Notes under the pieces: generated by a model | Database searches by the model: none | Told to the model about the DNA's origin: nothing | Seen by the model: the letters and a program-made list of their open reading frames with translations, nothing else | Program-made: the position numbers and the translations under genes | Assembly: GCF_035958815.1 (NCBI RefSeq) | Contig: NZ_CP108383.1 | Location: 5,704,001-5,768,000 of the forward strand | Direction of reading: 5' to 3' | DNA: 64,000 bases | From: Nocardia sp. NBC_01327 | GTDB taxonomy: Bacteria; Actinomycetota; Actinomycetes; Mycobacteriales; Mycobacteriaceae | Shown here: positions 41,892 to 50,504 of the stretch, piece after piece | Numbering within the stretch: position 1 is the first letter of the stretch | Layout: each line of letters begins with the position of its first letter

Positions 41892-43310
41892 TCACACCCA
41901 GTCGACGACCCAGCGGTACGGGCGCATCCAGTACAGGCCGGATTCGGGCAGCGGCCCACCCCAGCGCTGTTCGGCCTGGGTGAGTTCCCAGCGGTATTCG
42001 GGCGCGGGTTCACCCTCGTGGATTTCGAACAGGTGCCGGCGCCAGGTATTGAGCATGGCGGGCACCACCTGCGCGTCCTTGTCGAAGGCCCAGTTCACGC
42101 AGCGGCCCATGAGGGTGTCGACGGCGTGGTTGGAGGCATTGCGATCGCCGGTGCTGAGCGAGTGCAGGAAGGCCGCGACCAGGTTGTAGGCAATGGAGTC
42201 GTGCACGGAGGTCTGGCCGTTCTCCAGCGCCCACACACCGAGGTAGGTCGGCCCCTGCTCGTCGATCCACACCGCGTGCGCCTCGCCGACCTGATTGTCG
42301 AAGATGAGCGACATGAGCAGACCCAGGACCGATTTGCCGACGATCAGCGGATCGGGTTTGCCGGTGGACATGGCCTCGTCGATGAGGGCGCGGTAGGCGG
42401 CCGCCGCGACCGCGGGACGCTGCGCCTCGAGCAGGGCGTCCGCAGTCTCGCCGCCCGCGAGTTGTTCGGCGGGTGGCTGTTTGGGGCCGGAGACGGCCGC
42501 TATGCCGGTGTCGGAGACCTGCAGCAGCGCGGTCTGGGCCGGGTCCAGCAGCGGGGAGAAGTCCACCGGTGGCAACGGATCTACGGGTTGCGGGAATCCG
42601 GCGGCCGGCAACAGGTCCACGGGCGGCGGGAATTCGGCGGGCGGCGGGAAACTCGACGCCGCGTTCCGCACGGTCGGGGAGTTCTCGAGGTATCCCAGTG
42701 CCTCGCGCGCGAATTCACTGTCGTGGGTGGCGAGCCAGTCGTGGCCGCCGCGCAGCATATCGACCAGGTGCCCGCCGACGCCGTGTTCGATGGCGCCGCA
42801 GATGGCGTAGTAGCCGTAGGCGCGGTGTTCGTCGTGCCCCTCGCCCTCGGTGATCAGCAGCTGCGCGTATCGGCTTGCCAGATCGTGTCTTTCGATATCG
42901 CCGAGCAAGGTGCACGCGGTCATGGCCGCCATCAGCACCTCTTCGGGCCCGCCCTGGGAGCGCCGCAGGTCGATGCAGCGATCGGCCATGGTGACGGCGC
43001 TCTCGGCGCGGCCGAGCGAGGTGGCGGCCTCCACGGCCATGGAGTACATGGTGGCGAGCGTGGCGGGCGGGATATCGGCGGGGAAGCGCGCCGGCCCGTT
43101 CTCCGCTATATGCAGCGCCTGGGCGAAATCACCTGCCGCGAAGGCGGAACGGAACCGGTAGGACACGACCCAGCCGTAGTCCTGAGGTTCCGGCGCCGCC
43201 AGTAGCGCATTGTCGAATGCCGTCAGCCGGGCGAGCGCTTCCTGCGCCTGTCCGGACTCCAGCATGCCGCTCGCCTCGTTCATCACTTCGACGAACGCAT
43301 TTCGATCCAT
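41892..43310 (-). CDS. TPR-like helical protein with a Pro-rich linker
   Basis: A 472-residue cytosolic protein I cannot assign. Residues 1-205 are Ala-rich helical pairs resembling TPRs (GQAQEALARL, GRAESAVTMADRCIDL). Residues about 210-255 form a repetitive Pro-rich linker with PPPVDLLP/PQPVDPLPPVDF. Residues 290-472 are a second helical domain ending in WMRPYRWVVDWV. ATG at 43310 follows AAGG-type sequence. A co-directional ArsC-like gene follows. The role is probably protein-protein interaction. Confidence 0.8.
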   Translation of the reverse strand: MDRNAFVEVMNEASGMLESGQAQEALARLTAFDNALLAAPEPQDYGWVVSYRFRSAFAAGDFAQALHIAENGPARFPADIPPATLATMYSMAVEAATSLGRAESAVTMADRCIDLRRSQGGPEEVLMAAMTACTLLGDIERHDLASRYAQLLITEGEGHDEHRAYGYYAICGAIEHGVGGHLVDMLRGGHDWLATHDSEFAREALGYLENSPTVRNAASSFPPPAEFPPPVDLLPAAGFPQPVDPLPPVDFSPLLDPAQTALLQVSDTGIAAVSGPKQPPAEQLAGGETADALLEAQRPAVAAAAYRALIDEAMSTGKPDPLIVGKSVLGLLMSLIFDNQVGEAHAVWIDEQGPTYLGVWALENGQTSVHDSIAYNLVAAFLHSLSTGDRNASNHAVDTLMGRCVNWAFDKDAQVVPAMLNTWRRHLFEIHEGEPAPEYRWELTQAEQRWGGPLPESGLYWMRPYRWVVDWV

Positions 43311-43598
43311 GGCCTTTTCGCCTTCCCGCATCCTTCAGCCCCGGATCGTATGGCGGTGGGCCGGACTCGCGCGGGCAGTGAGGGAAAGGTCATAGTTTGA
43401 AGCCTGTGGACATGACCGGCCGCCCCGCGGCCTGATGCGCCCGCCGGGAATACCGACCCCCCAGTACTCAACTACGTTCCCCCGCAACCGATTCCGCCGC
43501 ACGAGCGCCGACGGCACCACCCCCCGATCGGGCCGGCAACCGAATATCCGGTGGTGCGGCCGCGATTCACCGCGGCAACACCACCGAACACTCTCCCC

Positions 43599-43958
43599 TC
43601 AGGCGGGCACCTTGTCCAGAAATCCCTGCACCCGGGCGATCTTGCCCTCGACGAGGGTCACCACATCGAACCCGACCACAATCGGCTCCTCGACCCCCGG
43701 CGCATTCAGCGTCCAGGTGAACCGAGCAATATCGTGATGCCCGTCCACCGGCCCGAGCCCGAACTCCAGCCCGGCGAACTGCTCCTGCGCCCCCGCAACC
43801 ATCCCCTCCACCGCGTCGGTCCCCACCAACTGCACCAGCGGATCCGTGAAAACCACATCCGCCGTGAACAACTCGTCGATCAACGCCCGCCGCTTCCCAG
43901 CCTCCTTCTCATTCCAGCTGTCGATGTACCGCTGTGCAACGTTCTCGTATTCGCTCAT
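43599..43958 (-). CDS. SnoaL-like (NTF2-fold) protein, paralogue of 11673-12041
   Basis: A 119-residue single-domain protein (YIDSWNEKEAGKRRALIDELFTADVVFTDPL...). The QFAGLEF, HHDIARFTW and GFLDKVPA segments match the gene at 11673-12041 almost position for position. Start MSEYENV at 43958 is chosen over an upstream ATG by that match. It is divergent from the FAD oxidase gene with 201 bp of AT-richer DNA between. Enzymatic role unknown. Confidence 0.85.
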   Translation of the reverse strand: MSEYENVAQRYIDSWNEKEAGKRRALIDELFTADVVFTDPLVQLVGTDAVEGMVAGAQEQFAGLEFGLGPVDGHHDIARFTWTLNAPGVEEPIVVGFDVVTLVEGKIARVQGFLDKVPA

Positions 43959-44159
43959 GCACCAAGCTTCTTCGTTCCGAGTCACAGAGTCGATTACGCG
44001 TCAGGTAATGCTCGCGACTGGTTTTCGCGAGGCGTCCGGCGGGCGCAGATCCTTCATCTAGACAATTTATCAGTCAATGCATACTATCGACCCGTCTTGA
44101 GTTCGGTATGGCAGAACAGCCATACGTGAACGTTCGAAACGGTAACGGGGGGAACGACT

Positions 44160-45596
44160 TTGCCGATCCAGACCAACGAAACACGTCCACAGTTCGAGAT
44201 GAGCAGGCGACGCTTCTTCGCCATGGGTAGTGGGTTGGCGTTGTCCGCCGCACTGACCGGGTACTCCGGCGGCTCCTCGACAGCAACCGCGCAGGACACG
44301 GTTGACGCGAATCTCCGCTCAGCAGTGCGTGGCCGGGTGCTGCTCCCGGGCGATCCGGAGTTCGCGCAGGCGCAGCTCCCGTGGAACCGCGCGGTGGATC
44401 AGTCGGTGCTCGCAGTGGTGGAGATCGCCGACGCGGACGACGCGGCAGCGCTGGTGCGGTACGCACGCGCGACAGGGGTGGCTGTATCCACGCAGCCGAA
44501 CGGTCACGGCGCCGCGCCGGGCGTGAACGGAACCATCCTGGTCCGTCCCCGACAGCTCGGCGAGGTACGCGTCGATCCGGACGCCCGGTCCGCACGGGTC
44601 GGCCCCGGTGTCACCTGGGCACAGGTTCAACAGGAAGCGGGCCCGCACCAATTGACCGGGCTGGCAGGAAGTTCGGCCGCCATCAACGTGGTCGGCTTCA
44701 CCCTCGGCGGAGGTCTCCCCTGGTTCGGCCGCAAATTCGGGTGGGCCGCCGAGAGCGTCACGGCATTCGACATCATCGACTCCGACGGCAAACAAGCCCG
44801 AGTGACTGCCGGCTCCGAGCCCGACCTGTTCTGGGCCCTTCGCGGCGGTGGCGGCGACTTCGCACTGGTCACGGCCGTCGAGTTCGATCTACACCCCGCC
44901 CCAGCGGTCTACGGCGGCCAGATGATGTGGCCCGCCCAACTCGCGCCGCAGGTCCTTGCGGCATTCCGGGACGTCACCGCATCGGCCCCGGATGAGCTGA
45001 CCGTGTGGGTGGAGCTCATGCAGGTCTCGGTTCTCCCGCCGATGATCTCTGTCTACGCCACCTTCCTCGGCGACCAAGCCGAGGGCCAAGCCCTGCTACG
45101 CCCGTTCGACCACATCGGTTGGCGCCTGCAGGACACGCGCACCATGATGCCTGTCACTTCGTTGAGTGACATTCTCGCCGAGCCGACCACACCGAGCGCC
45201 ACAATCAGCCGTGCAGCGCCGTTGACCCGGATCGACGACGGCGTGATCCAGCAGCTGACGGCCACCCCGCTCGCCCCACTGACTGCCGTCCAGATCCGCC
45301 ACTTCGGCGGAGCCTTCGCCCGAGGCAGCGACTCAGCCGCAGGAACCCTCGCCGAGCCGTATCAAATCGACTTCCTATCCCTCGCCACAGACCCCGCAGC
45401 CGTCAACGCCAGCATCCAGGAACACCTTTCGGCCCTCGCCCCGAACCTCGGCTCCCGCACCCCCTTCACCTTCCTGTCTCCGGGACGCAGTGCCGCAGAT
45501 GCCTTCCCCGCCGGCACCTTGAACAGGTTGCGCGACATCAAACAAAAGTACGACCCCCACAACGTGTTCCACAGCAACTACCCCGTACTCGCCTGA
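44160..45596 (+). CDS. Tat-exported FAD-binding oxidoreductase (BBE/VAO-like)
   Basis: A 478-residue flavoprotein oxidase of the p-cresol methylhydroxylase/berberine-bridge class. Twin-arginine signal SRRRFFAMGSGLALSAALTGY at 15-35, FAD-binding domain about 60-220 (TQPNGHGAAPG; ITWAQV region; LAGSSAAINVVGFTLGGG), and the C-terminal YDPHNVFHSNYPVL BBE tail. TTG start at 44160 with GGGGGG 8 nt upstream; ATG 44199 would still keep the RR motif. It probably oxidises alcohols, sugars or alkaloid-like substrates outside the cytoplasm. Confidence 0.88.
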   Translation: MPIQTNETRPQFEMSRRRFFAMGSGLALSAALTGYSGGSSTATAQDTVDANLRSAVRGRVLLPGDPEFAQAQLPWNRAVDQSVLAVVEIADADDAAALVRYARATGVAVSTQPNGHGAAPGVNGTILVRPRQLGEVRVDPDARSARVGPGVTWAQVQQEAGPHQLTGLAGSSAAINVVGFTLGGGLPWFGRKFGWAAESVTAFDIIDSDGKQARVTAGSEPDLFWALRGGGGDFALVTAVEFDLHPAPAVYGGQMMWPAQLAPQVLAAFRDVTASAPDELTVWVELMQVSVLPPMISVYATFLGDQAEGQALLRPFDHIGWRLQDTRTMMPVTSLSDILAEPTTPSATISRAAPLTRIDDGVIQQLTATPLAPLTAVQIRHFGGAFARGSDSAAGTLAEPYQIDFLSLATDPAAVNASIQEHLSALAPNLGSRTPFTFLSPGRSAADAFPAGTLNRLRDIKQKYDPHNVFHSNYPVLA

Positions 45597-45770
45597 CGCG
45601 GGAAACCGCCCCACGAAATGCACTGCCTAATGCCGAGATCAGGCGATCTGTACGAGAATGCAGAGCAGATTGGCGATCAGGTACTACTCGAAGGCCCCGA
45701 CGACGTCGCGAGAGGAACTGAATAGCGCGCTGGCGACGCCGGGACGTCACGCCGAAATAGACTCGCGCCC

Positions 45771-46085
45771 ATGACTCCTCAGGAAGACTTCGCGCGCGTC
45801 GCCGCCCAGCTCGCCGACTTCGGCGTGGTCGTGTCGACGGTCTTCGGCAAGCCCGCCTACAAGGACGTGAACGGCAAGGCCTTCGCCTGCCTCTTCCGGG
45901 ATGGCCTGGCCTGCCGACTCGTGTCCGGCACCGAGGAGCACACAGCAGCCCTCGCATTCCCTGGCGCCGCCCTGTTCGATCCCTCCGATCGTCACCGGCC
46001 GATGAAGGATTGGGTTGTCATCCCGCACGCCGATACCGCCCACTGGGTCACTTATGCCGAAGCCGCCCTTCACCGACCCCGCTGA
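45771..46085 (+). CDS. Small TfoX/YjbR-like protein
   Basis: A 104-residue protein with the pattern VFGKPAYKDVNGKAFACLFRDGLACRL, resembling TfoX N-terminal or MmcQ/YjbR-like domains, which share a small alpha/beta fold. The C-terminal WVVIPHADTAHWVTYAEAAL fits the same group. Function unknown. ATG at 45771 has no strong ribosome site. It stands alone between the FAD oxidase and an orphan gene. Confidence 0.75.
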   Translation: MTPQEDFARVAAQLADFGVVVSTVFGKPAYKDVNGKAFACLFRDGLACRLVSGTEEHTAALAFPGAALFDPSDRHRPMKDWVVIPHADTAHWVTYAEAALHRPR

Positions 46086-46167
46086 GGTAGTCCCGCATCA
46101 CACGATTGCCCTGCACTATGTGAGCGCCTGAACACACTGCATGCGGGGACCTGGTCTTCTGGTGATT

Positions 46168-47001
46168 TCACGCTGGCTTGGCGACCCGCACTCCCGGCCC
46201 AGTGGGATATGTGGACTCGACGCCGGAATAGGAATGGTCCGGCGGAACATACCTATCCGTGTCCCGCATGTTGAGTTCGTAATTGTCGAGGCCGGCCAGA
46301 ATGGCTGGCACGTCTCGGTAGTCGTGCCTTGCCTGAGCGAGAAAGTCGACCATATCGGCGTAGCTGTGCTCACCATAGCCACGTGGATACCGTTGGGCTG
46401 GTTCCATCGGCGGTGCCCAAGGCATTTTCATGGTCGTGAGGAACTGATCGACAATCTTCAGCTGTGTGATCTTCTCGGCGAGTAGCGGCCGCCGACCTTC
46501 CGGATAGATCTCTTGCGCGACAAGACAATCGGCGAATATCCGCTCGAACTGTTCATCCGGGGAGTCCGCGCACGGGTTCTCGATGGCGGTCAATGCGTCC
46601 CATACCGGCTGAGCAATTGTTGCGAAAACAATGACATCGCCGTCGAGCAAGGTCGACGGCGGGTAGTGGTGGCCGTAGATGTAGGAGCACGAGCAGGTGA
46701 CCTCGATGAGGTCTATGAGCTCGGCCATGCACGACAGGCCGCTCGGCGCATGACGTGTTTGGTCTTTGGCAAAGAACCTGCCCGCCTCGAACGCATCGAT
46801 GAAGTACTTCGCCACCATCTCGCTGTTGCGGCTCTCCTCGTCAGTCTCGCAACCACAGTGATAGACGTCGGTTTCACTGGCCAAGACACCGAGCGCGATC
46901 GGCTGATGCCGTCGCCCCGTCCACCGCAGCAGCAGGTAGGTGTAGTCCATATCCGCCAAGCTGACACCTGTAATCAGACAGGTGGAGTCATAGAACTGCA
47001 C
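46168..47001 (-). CDS. Unrecognised 277-residue protein
   Basis: No family recognised. A soluble acidic protein opening MQFYDSTCLITGVSLADMDYTYLLLRW, with a GC-poorer codon mix than the conserved genes around it. Cysteines cluster (YHCGCETDEES near 50; EVTCSCSYIYGHHYPP near 108), and the tail is rich in Tyr, Asp and Pro. There is no signal peptide or membrane span. The isolated position beside IS remnants, plus codon use, suggests acquisition. A toxin-immunity or phage-type role is possible but has no direct support. Confidence 0.65.
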   Translation of the reverse strand: MQFYDSTCLITGVSLADMDYTYLLLRWTGRRHQPIALGVLASETDVYHCGCETDEESRNSEMVAKYFIDAFEAGRFFAKDQTRHAPSGLSCMAELIDLIEVTCSCSYIYGHHYPPSTLLDGDVIVFATIAQPVWDALTAIENPCADSPDEQFERIFADCLVAQEIYPEGRRPLLAEKITQLKIVDQFLTTMKMPWAPPMEPAQRYPRGYGEHSYADMVDFLAQARHDYRDVPAILAGLDNYELNMRDTDRYVPPDHSYSGVESTYPTGPGVRVAKPA

Positions 47002-47505
47002 CCTCTGACAGTATCGAGGGAGCAGCGCTGCACCCTCGCCCGCTTCTCCCCGAATCTGGGAAGACGATCACCAGGCCGGGTTCCCGAACAACCGCACCTG
47101 CCGCATGCTGCGTTGTGCGGAACGGCCGGCGCGGCACCTCGGAAGATCCACCGGCAGCAGGCATCTGATGCCAAAGACACGCGATCGACTGGGGTACACG
47201 CGATTCCTCTGTGCCCAGAGGCGTCAGGCCGGTGATCTGCGCGATGACCGCGTGAACCCCCACCGATGAGCGTTCATTCGGTTGGCCATCGCGGCCGACA
47301 GTCAGCGATGCCCCTCGGGCGCCACAGCGGCTCAGAGATTGCGGCACGTAGCTGCTCGAATCATCGACCGAACCGATTGCGCGGCACACTTTTCACGTAA
47401 TCAAGAAGTTATTTTCATGTGATATGGTGTGAGCGGAATCGAATTCCTTTGTCTAGCATCGGCATTCCTGGCTGATTGGCTAGGTGACGATGACAGGAGA
47501 ATTCG
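47002..47505. other. 504-bp gap with no supported gene
   Basis: Short frames here lack ribosome sites and family features. The last 100 bases (47395-47470) are distinctly AT-rich (TTTTCACGTAATC, GTTATTTTCATGTGATATGG) and probably hold the promoter of the methyltransferase gene at 47506. Confidence 0.5.
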
Positions 47506-48345
47506 ATGGAGGAAGGTCCGAGTCGGACCGCGATGATGGCAGCGGCCGCTCGTGCCGCGCATCTGATCGTGGATCGCGAGCCGTATCTGTTCCAGGACAC
47601 TGCCGCGGAGGCACTGCTGGGCACGCGAGCTGCCGAGCTCCTCAGCTATCACCGCACATCCGGTGATCATCCAGTACTCAGCGGCACGCGCGCTCAGGTC
47701 ACTGCCCGCAGCCGCTACACCGAGGAACGATTGTCGGCCGGCTTCACGCAGTACGTGATTCTCGGCGCAGGCTTGGACACCTTCGCCTACCGGTCGCCGC
47801 TGGCCAAAGCGATCGCGGTCTACGAGGTCGACCACCCCGCCACCCAGCGCTGGAAACAGGAACTGCTGACGGCCGCGGAACTGGATTCCAGTGCGGTGGA
47901 ATTCGTCGGCGTCGATTTCGAGGACGACAATCTTGCCTCCAGGTTGATAACACACGGATTCGATCCGAATCAGCAAGCACTGGTCAGCTGGCTCGGCGTA
48001 TCCATGTACCTGACCGAATCCGCGATCGCGACAACTCTCGACTCACTGGGCCGCTTCGCTCGAGGCACCGAGCTCATCATGGAGTACGCACTACCGTCCG
48101 GACTGCGTGACGAAGCGGGCCGCGTCTACGCGGAATTCGCACTCGAGGCCAGCGCGCAACAGGGCGAGCCATGGCTCAGCTTCTTCACGCCGGAACAGGT
48201 GACAGAGCTGCTCGAACGCCATGGATTCGCTGTGGCCGAACACATTTCGCAACGCCAGGCCGTCGATTCAGCCCTGTGGCAGCGCGAGGACGCACTACAC
48301 CCCGCCGATCTGTGCAGACTCGTGTGGGCAACGGTCCGAGGATGA
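47506..48345 (+). CDS. SAM-dependent methyltransferase (TIGR00027/LCMT-like family)
   Basis: A 279-residue class I methyltransferase of the leucine-carboxyl-methyltransferase-like group expanded in mycobacteria and nocardiae. SAM site GAGLDTFAYR near 88; VYEVDHPATQRWK near 106; VGVDFEDD near 130; and the VSWLGVSMYLTE segment near 160. These enzymes are inferred to methylate lipids or secondary metabolites; the substrate is unknown. ATG follows GGAGAATTCG. Confidence 0.88.
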   Translation: MEEGPSRTAMMAAAARAAHLIVDREPYLFQDTAAEALLGTRAAELLSYHRTSGDHPVLSGTRAQVTARSRYTEERLSAGFTQYVILGAGLDTFAYRSPLAKAIAVYEVDHPATQRWKQELLTAAELDSSAVEFVGVDFEDDNLASRLITHGFDPNQQALVSWLGVSMYLTESAIATTLDSLGRFARGTELIMEYALPSGLRDEAGRVYAEFALEASAQQGEPWLSFFTPEQVTELLERHGFAVAEHISQRQAVDSALWQREDALHPADLCRLVWATVRG

Positions 48346-48551
48346 GCCGAACCAGCGGGGCGCGAGCCTGACCGGCTCTCACGCACAAGCGATACCGACC
48401 GAAGCGGCCGCGAGGCTTGAGCCGCCAGACCAGAACAGTTGCAGCTCAGGACATCCAGCAGGATCACCTCCATATGAGACCTTCTCCTCCGCGCTCGTGG
48501 CGCACGTGATATCAAGCTAGGTTGAGTGAGCCCTCATGACTCCGCTTTATG

Positions 48552-49204
48552 TCAAGACACTGCCGCGGGTGTGGGGTCAGCCTGGTTGGTGGCAGGTCCG
48601 GGAAGTGGCTTTTCCGAAGGATCGGTGTGCGGGGTCAGGCCGGTTACGCTGGAATCAAGAGTCGTTCCCGAATACCCTCCCGGGCTTGCCTTTTCGCGTC
48701 GCCGCTGGTCAACGGGCATGCGGGTGTAGATAACGTTCGACAGGCCTCGTTTGAGCGAACGCATCGATTCCATCGAGGGCTGCCTTACGACTGTCGAAAT
48801 AGGTGCGACCGGCGGTCCGGTTGTGTAGTTGGACCACGGCCATGATGTGCAGGACCCGGTTGATGCGACGGTTCCCCGCGCTTGCAGATTCCGCGAATAC
48901 AACCCAGCCATCGCGACCGAATGCGCATCGACGGGATCGATTTTGCGGCCGTCGCCGGTCGCGAAGATCCGCACCTGGGCCGACCGTTTCGCGGGCACGT
49001 CCAGGACGGCTTCCCCGTCGCGGACCAGGCGGTGCGCGATATGGCGGCCGATGCCGTTGCAGCCCTCGACCGCCCGGATCCAGTCGGCGAATCCGCTTGC
49101 GGCGGCGAGTAATCCGGCGTTGTCGGTGCGTATCTGCCGACGGCCAGCTTCTTGCCGGTGTGGTCGATGATTTCGATGGTGGCCGAGCGTTCGTGCGGGT
49201 CCAT
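48552..49204 (-). pseudogene. IS110-family transposase relic
   Basis: Fragments of one IS110 DEDD transposase lie in different frames: MDPHERSATIEIIDHTGKKLAVGRY at 49204 downward; then AAASGFADWIRAVEGCNGIG and AQVRIFATGDGRKIDPVDAHSVA; then, after loss of roughly 190 residues, GNRRINRVLHIMAVVQLHNRTAGRTYFDS; and finally MRSLKRGLSNVIY with the usual GGYSGTT...SSVTGLTPH tail. That makes one large deletion and at least three frameshifts. It cannot transpose. No clear termini remain. Confidence 0.85.
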
Positions 49205-49236
49205 GCCTATCAGAGATCGTTTCGGTAGGAAAGACT

Positions 49237-49530
49237 TCAGGCGTCGGGCAGGCTACCGAGCTGGTCGAGCGAAACCTCGTACAGGCCGATACCTATACAG
49301 AGATCGATCGTGGCGACCCGACGGGCTCGGTCGATGCTCACAAGATCGCACTCGATTTCCAGCGGGATCGGATACACGGCGTCGCAAGTCAATTGGTCAT
49401 GCTCCTGGAATTCAGGGACCTTCGCGACGAAACTGGCGGCGCTTCCGTCCGCCTGCTCGAACTGAGCCTCGACCCACCCCGGGAAATGATCATCTTCATA
49501 CCGAACTGCCACTGCCCTGATGTACGTCAT
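49237..49530 (-). CDS. Small hypothetical protein
   Basis: A 97-residue soluble acidic protein (MTYIRAVAVRYEDDHFPGWVEAQFEQADG...). The beta-strand-rich pattern FPGWVEAQF, with alternating hydrophobics, is reminiscent of small actinobacterial hypotheticals with immunity-protein-like size, but I cannot name a family. ATG at 49530 is the first internal Met; the frame starts 57 nt earlier without homology. It lies between the IS110 relic and the DUF4279 gene. Confidence 0.6.
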   Translation of the reverse strand: MTYIRAVAVRYEDDHFPGWVEAQFEQADGSAASFVAKVPEFQEHDQLTCDAVYPIPLEIECDLVSIDRARRVATIDLCIGIGLYEVSLDQLGSLPDA

Positions 49531-49653
49531 CGTGTGAACGATCTCCTCACCCTGCTCGTCGCGACCGCCGAGTTGCGTGCACTCCACGAGTCCTGGGCCG
49601 TATGGGTACGTCGGTCTTCTACCGTCACCACCCGCGACGGGAGAAGACCCCGA

Positions 49654-50106
49654 TCAGCAATCCTCCACCGTCGCAGGCGGATAGAGGTCGAGCACGATGT
49701 CGAGGCCCAACGCGGCGACATCAGCAAGCAGGTCAGCGGGCAGCACGCAGCCGCCCTGACCATTCTCGCTGCCGAAGCCGAGGAACAGGTCCATCTCGCA
49801 GTCGACGGACAAGCCAGCCAACTCCTCACGACACCCATCCACCAGTCCGACCAGCGCCCGGACATGGTCCGCGAGGTCGCTGTCTTTGGCCAGTCCGCTG
49901 TGCTGGATCCAGAGGCTGCTCTCCCGTCGAGCGCCGGCCAGATTTCGGGGACTCATGAGACTGCCCCGCTCGAACTGCCCGTCCGCCGTGATCCCCAGCC
50001 GAGCCGAGATCTCGCTCGCGCCGACCGTCTGACTCCAGATACGGATCGACCCTGCCGACCACTTCCTGTCCTCCGGCAGCGGCTGTACCTTCACATCTGC
50101 TGACAC
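49654..50106 (-). CDS. DUF4279-like protein
   Basis: About 150 residues; the start is uncertain (GTG 50106 taken, with AAGG very close; the frame is open upstream). The pattern IRIWSQTVGASEISARLGITADGQFERGS, then SLWIQHSGL, then LFLGFGSENGQGGCVLPADLLADVAALGLDIVLDLYPP matches DUF4279, small proteins of unknown function common in genomic islands. No partner gene is evident; the small protein at 49237 is co-directional 123 bp downstream. Confidence 0.7.
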   Translation of the reverse strand: MSADVKVQPLPEDRKWSAGSIRIWSQTVGASEISARLGITADGQFERGSLMSPRNLAGARRESSLWIQHSGLAKDSDLADHVRALVGLVDGCREELAGLSVDCEMDLFLGFGSENGQGGCVLPADLLADVAALGLDIVLDLYPPATVEDC

Positions 50107-50504
50107 ACCCTTACCATCGTAGACTGACCTACATCCCGCGAACCTATTCCTCACAGCTCGCAGCAGGATCCCCACGAACCTCGGTACGCACCCGCCTGCC
50201 GAACGCACTCAATCGCTGTCACGCGCGTTTGTCGGGCCGTCCAAACCAGTTGGCCGCCAGCACTTCCAAACGCGCGCTCATGCCGATGACCGAGTAGTTC
50301 ATGGCGGTGGCAGGCGCGGTAAATCTGCCGGCAGGCAGGACGAAGCCTTGGACGATGGCAGGGGCCGCGGAACTGTCAGCTCGCTGTCGGCAGATGGCAA
50401 AAGTCTGGGGTGTCCATGGGGTGGCGTCGGTTGGTGGTTCGATTTATCATTGCCGAAGATTGAGAGCGCCAAGGGCTTTCGTTGAATCGGGTGGGGTGTC
50501 CATG
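50107..50504. other. 398-bp gap left of the IS256 element
   Basis: No gene I can support. Contains GGGGTGTCCATGGGGTGGCGTCGG at 50408-50431, a near-copy of the sequence across the IS insertion point, so the ancestral DNA carried this 24-bp motif twice. The left copy of the IS target duplication, TGTCCATG, is at 50497-50504. Confidence 0.55.
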
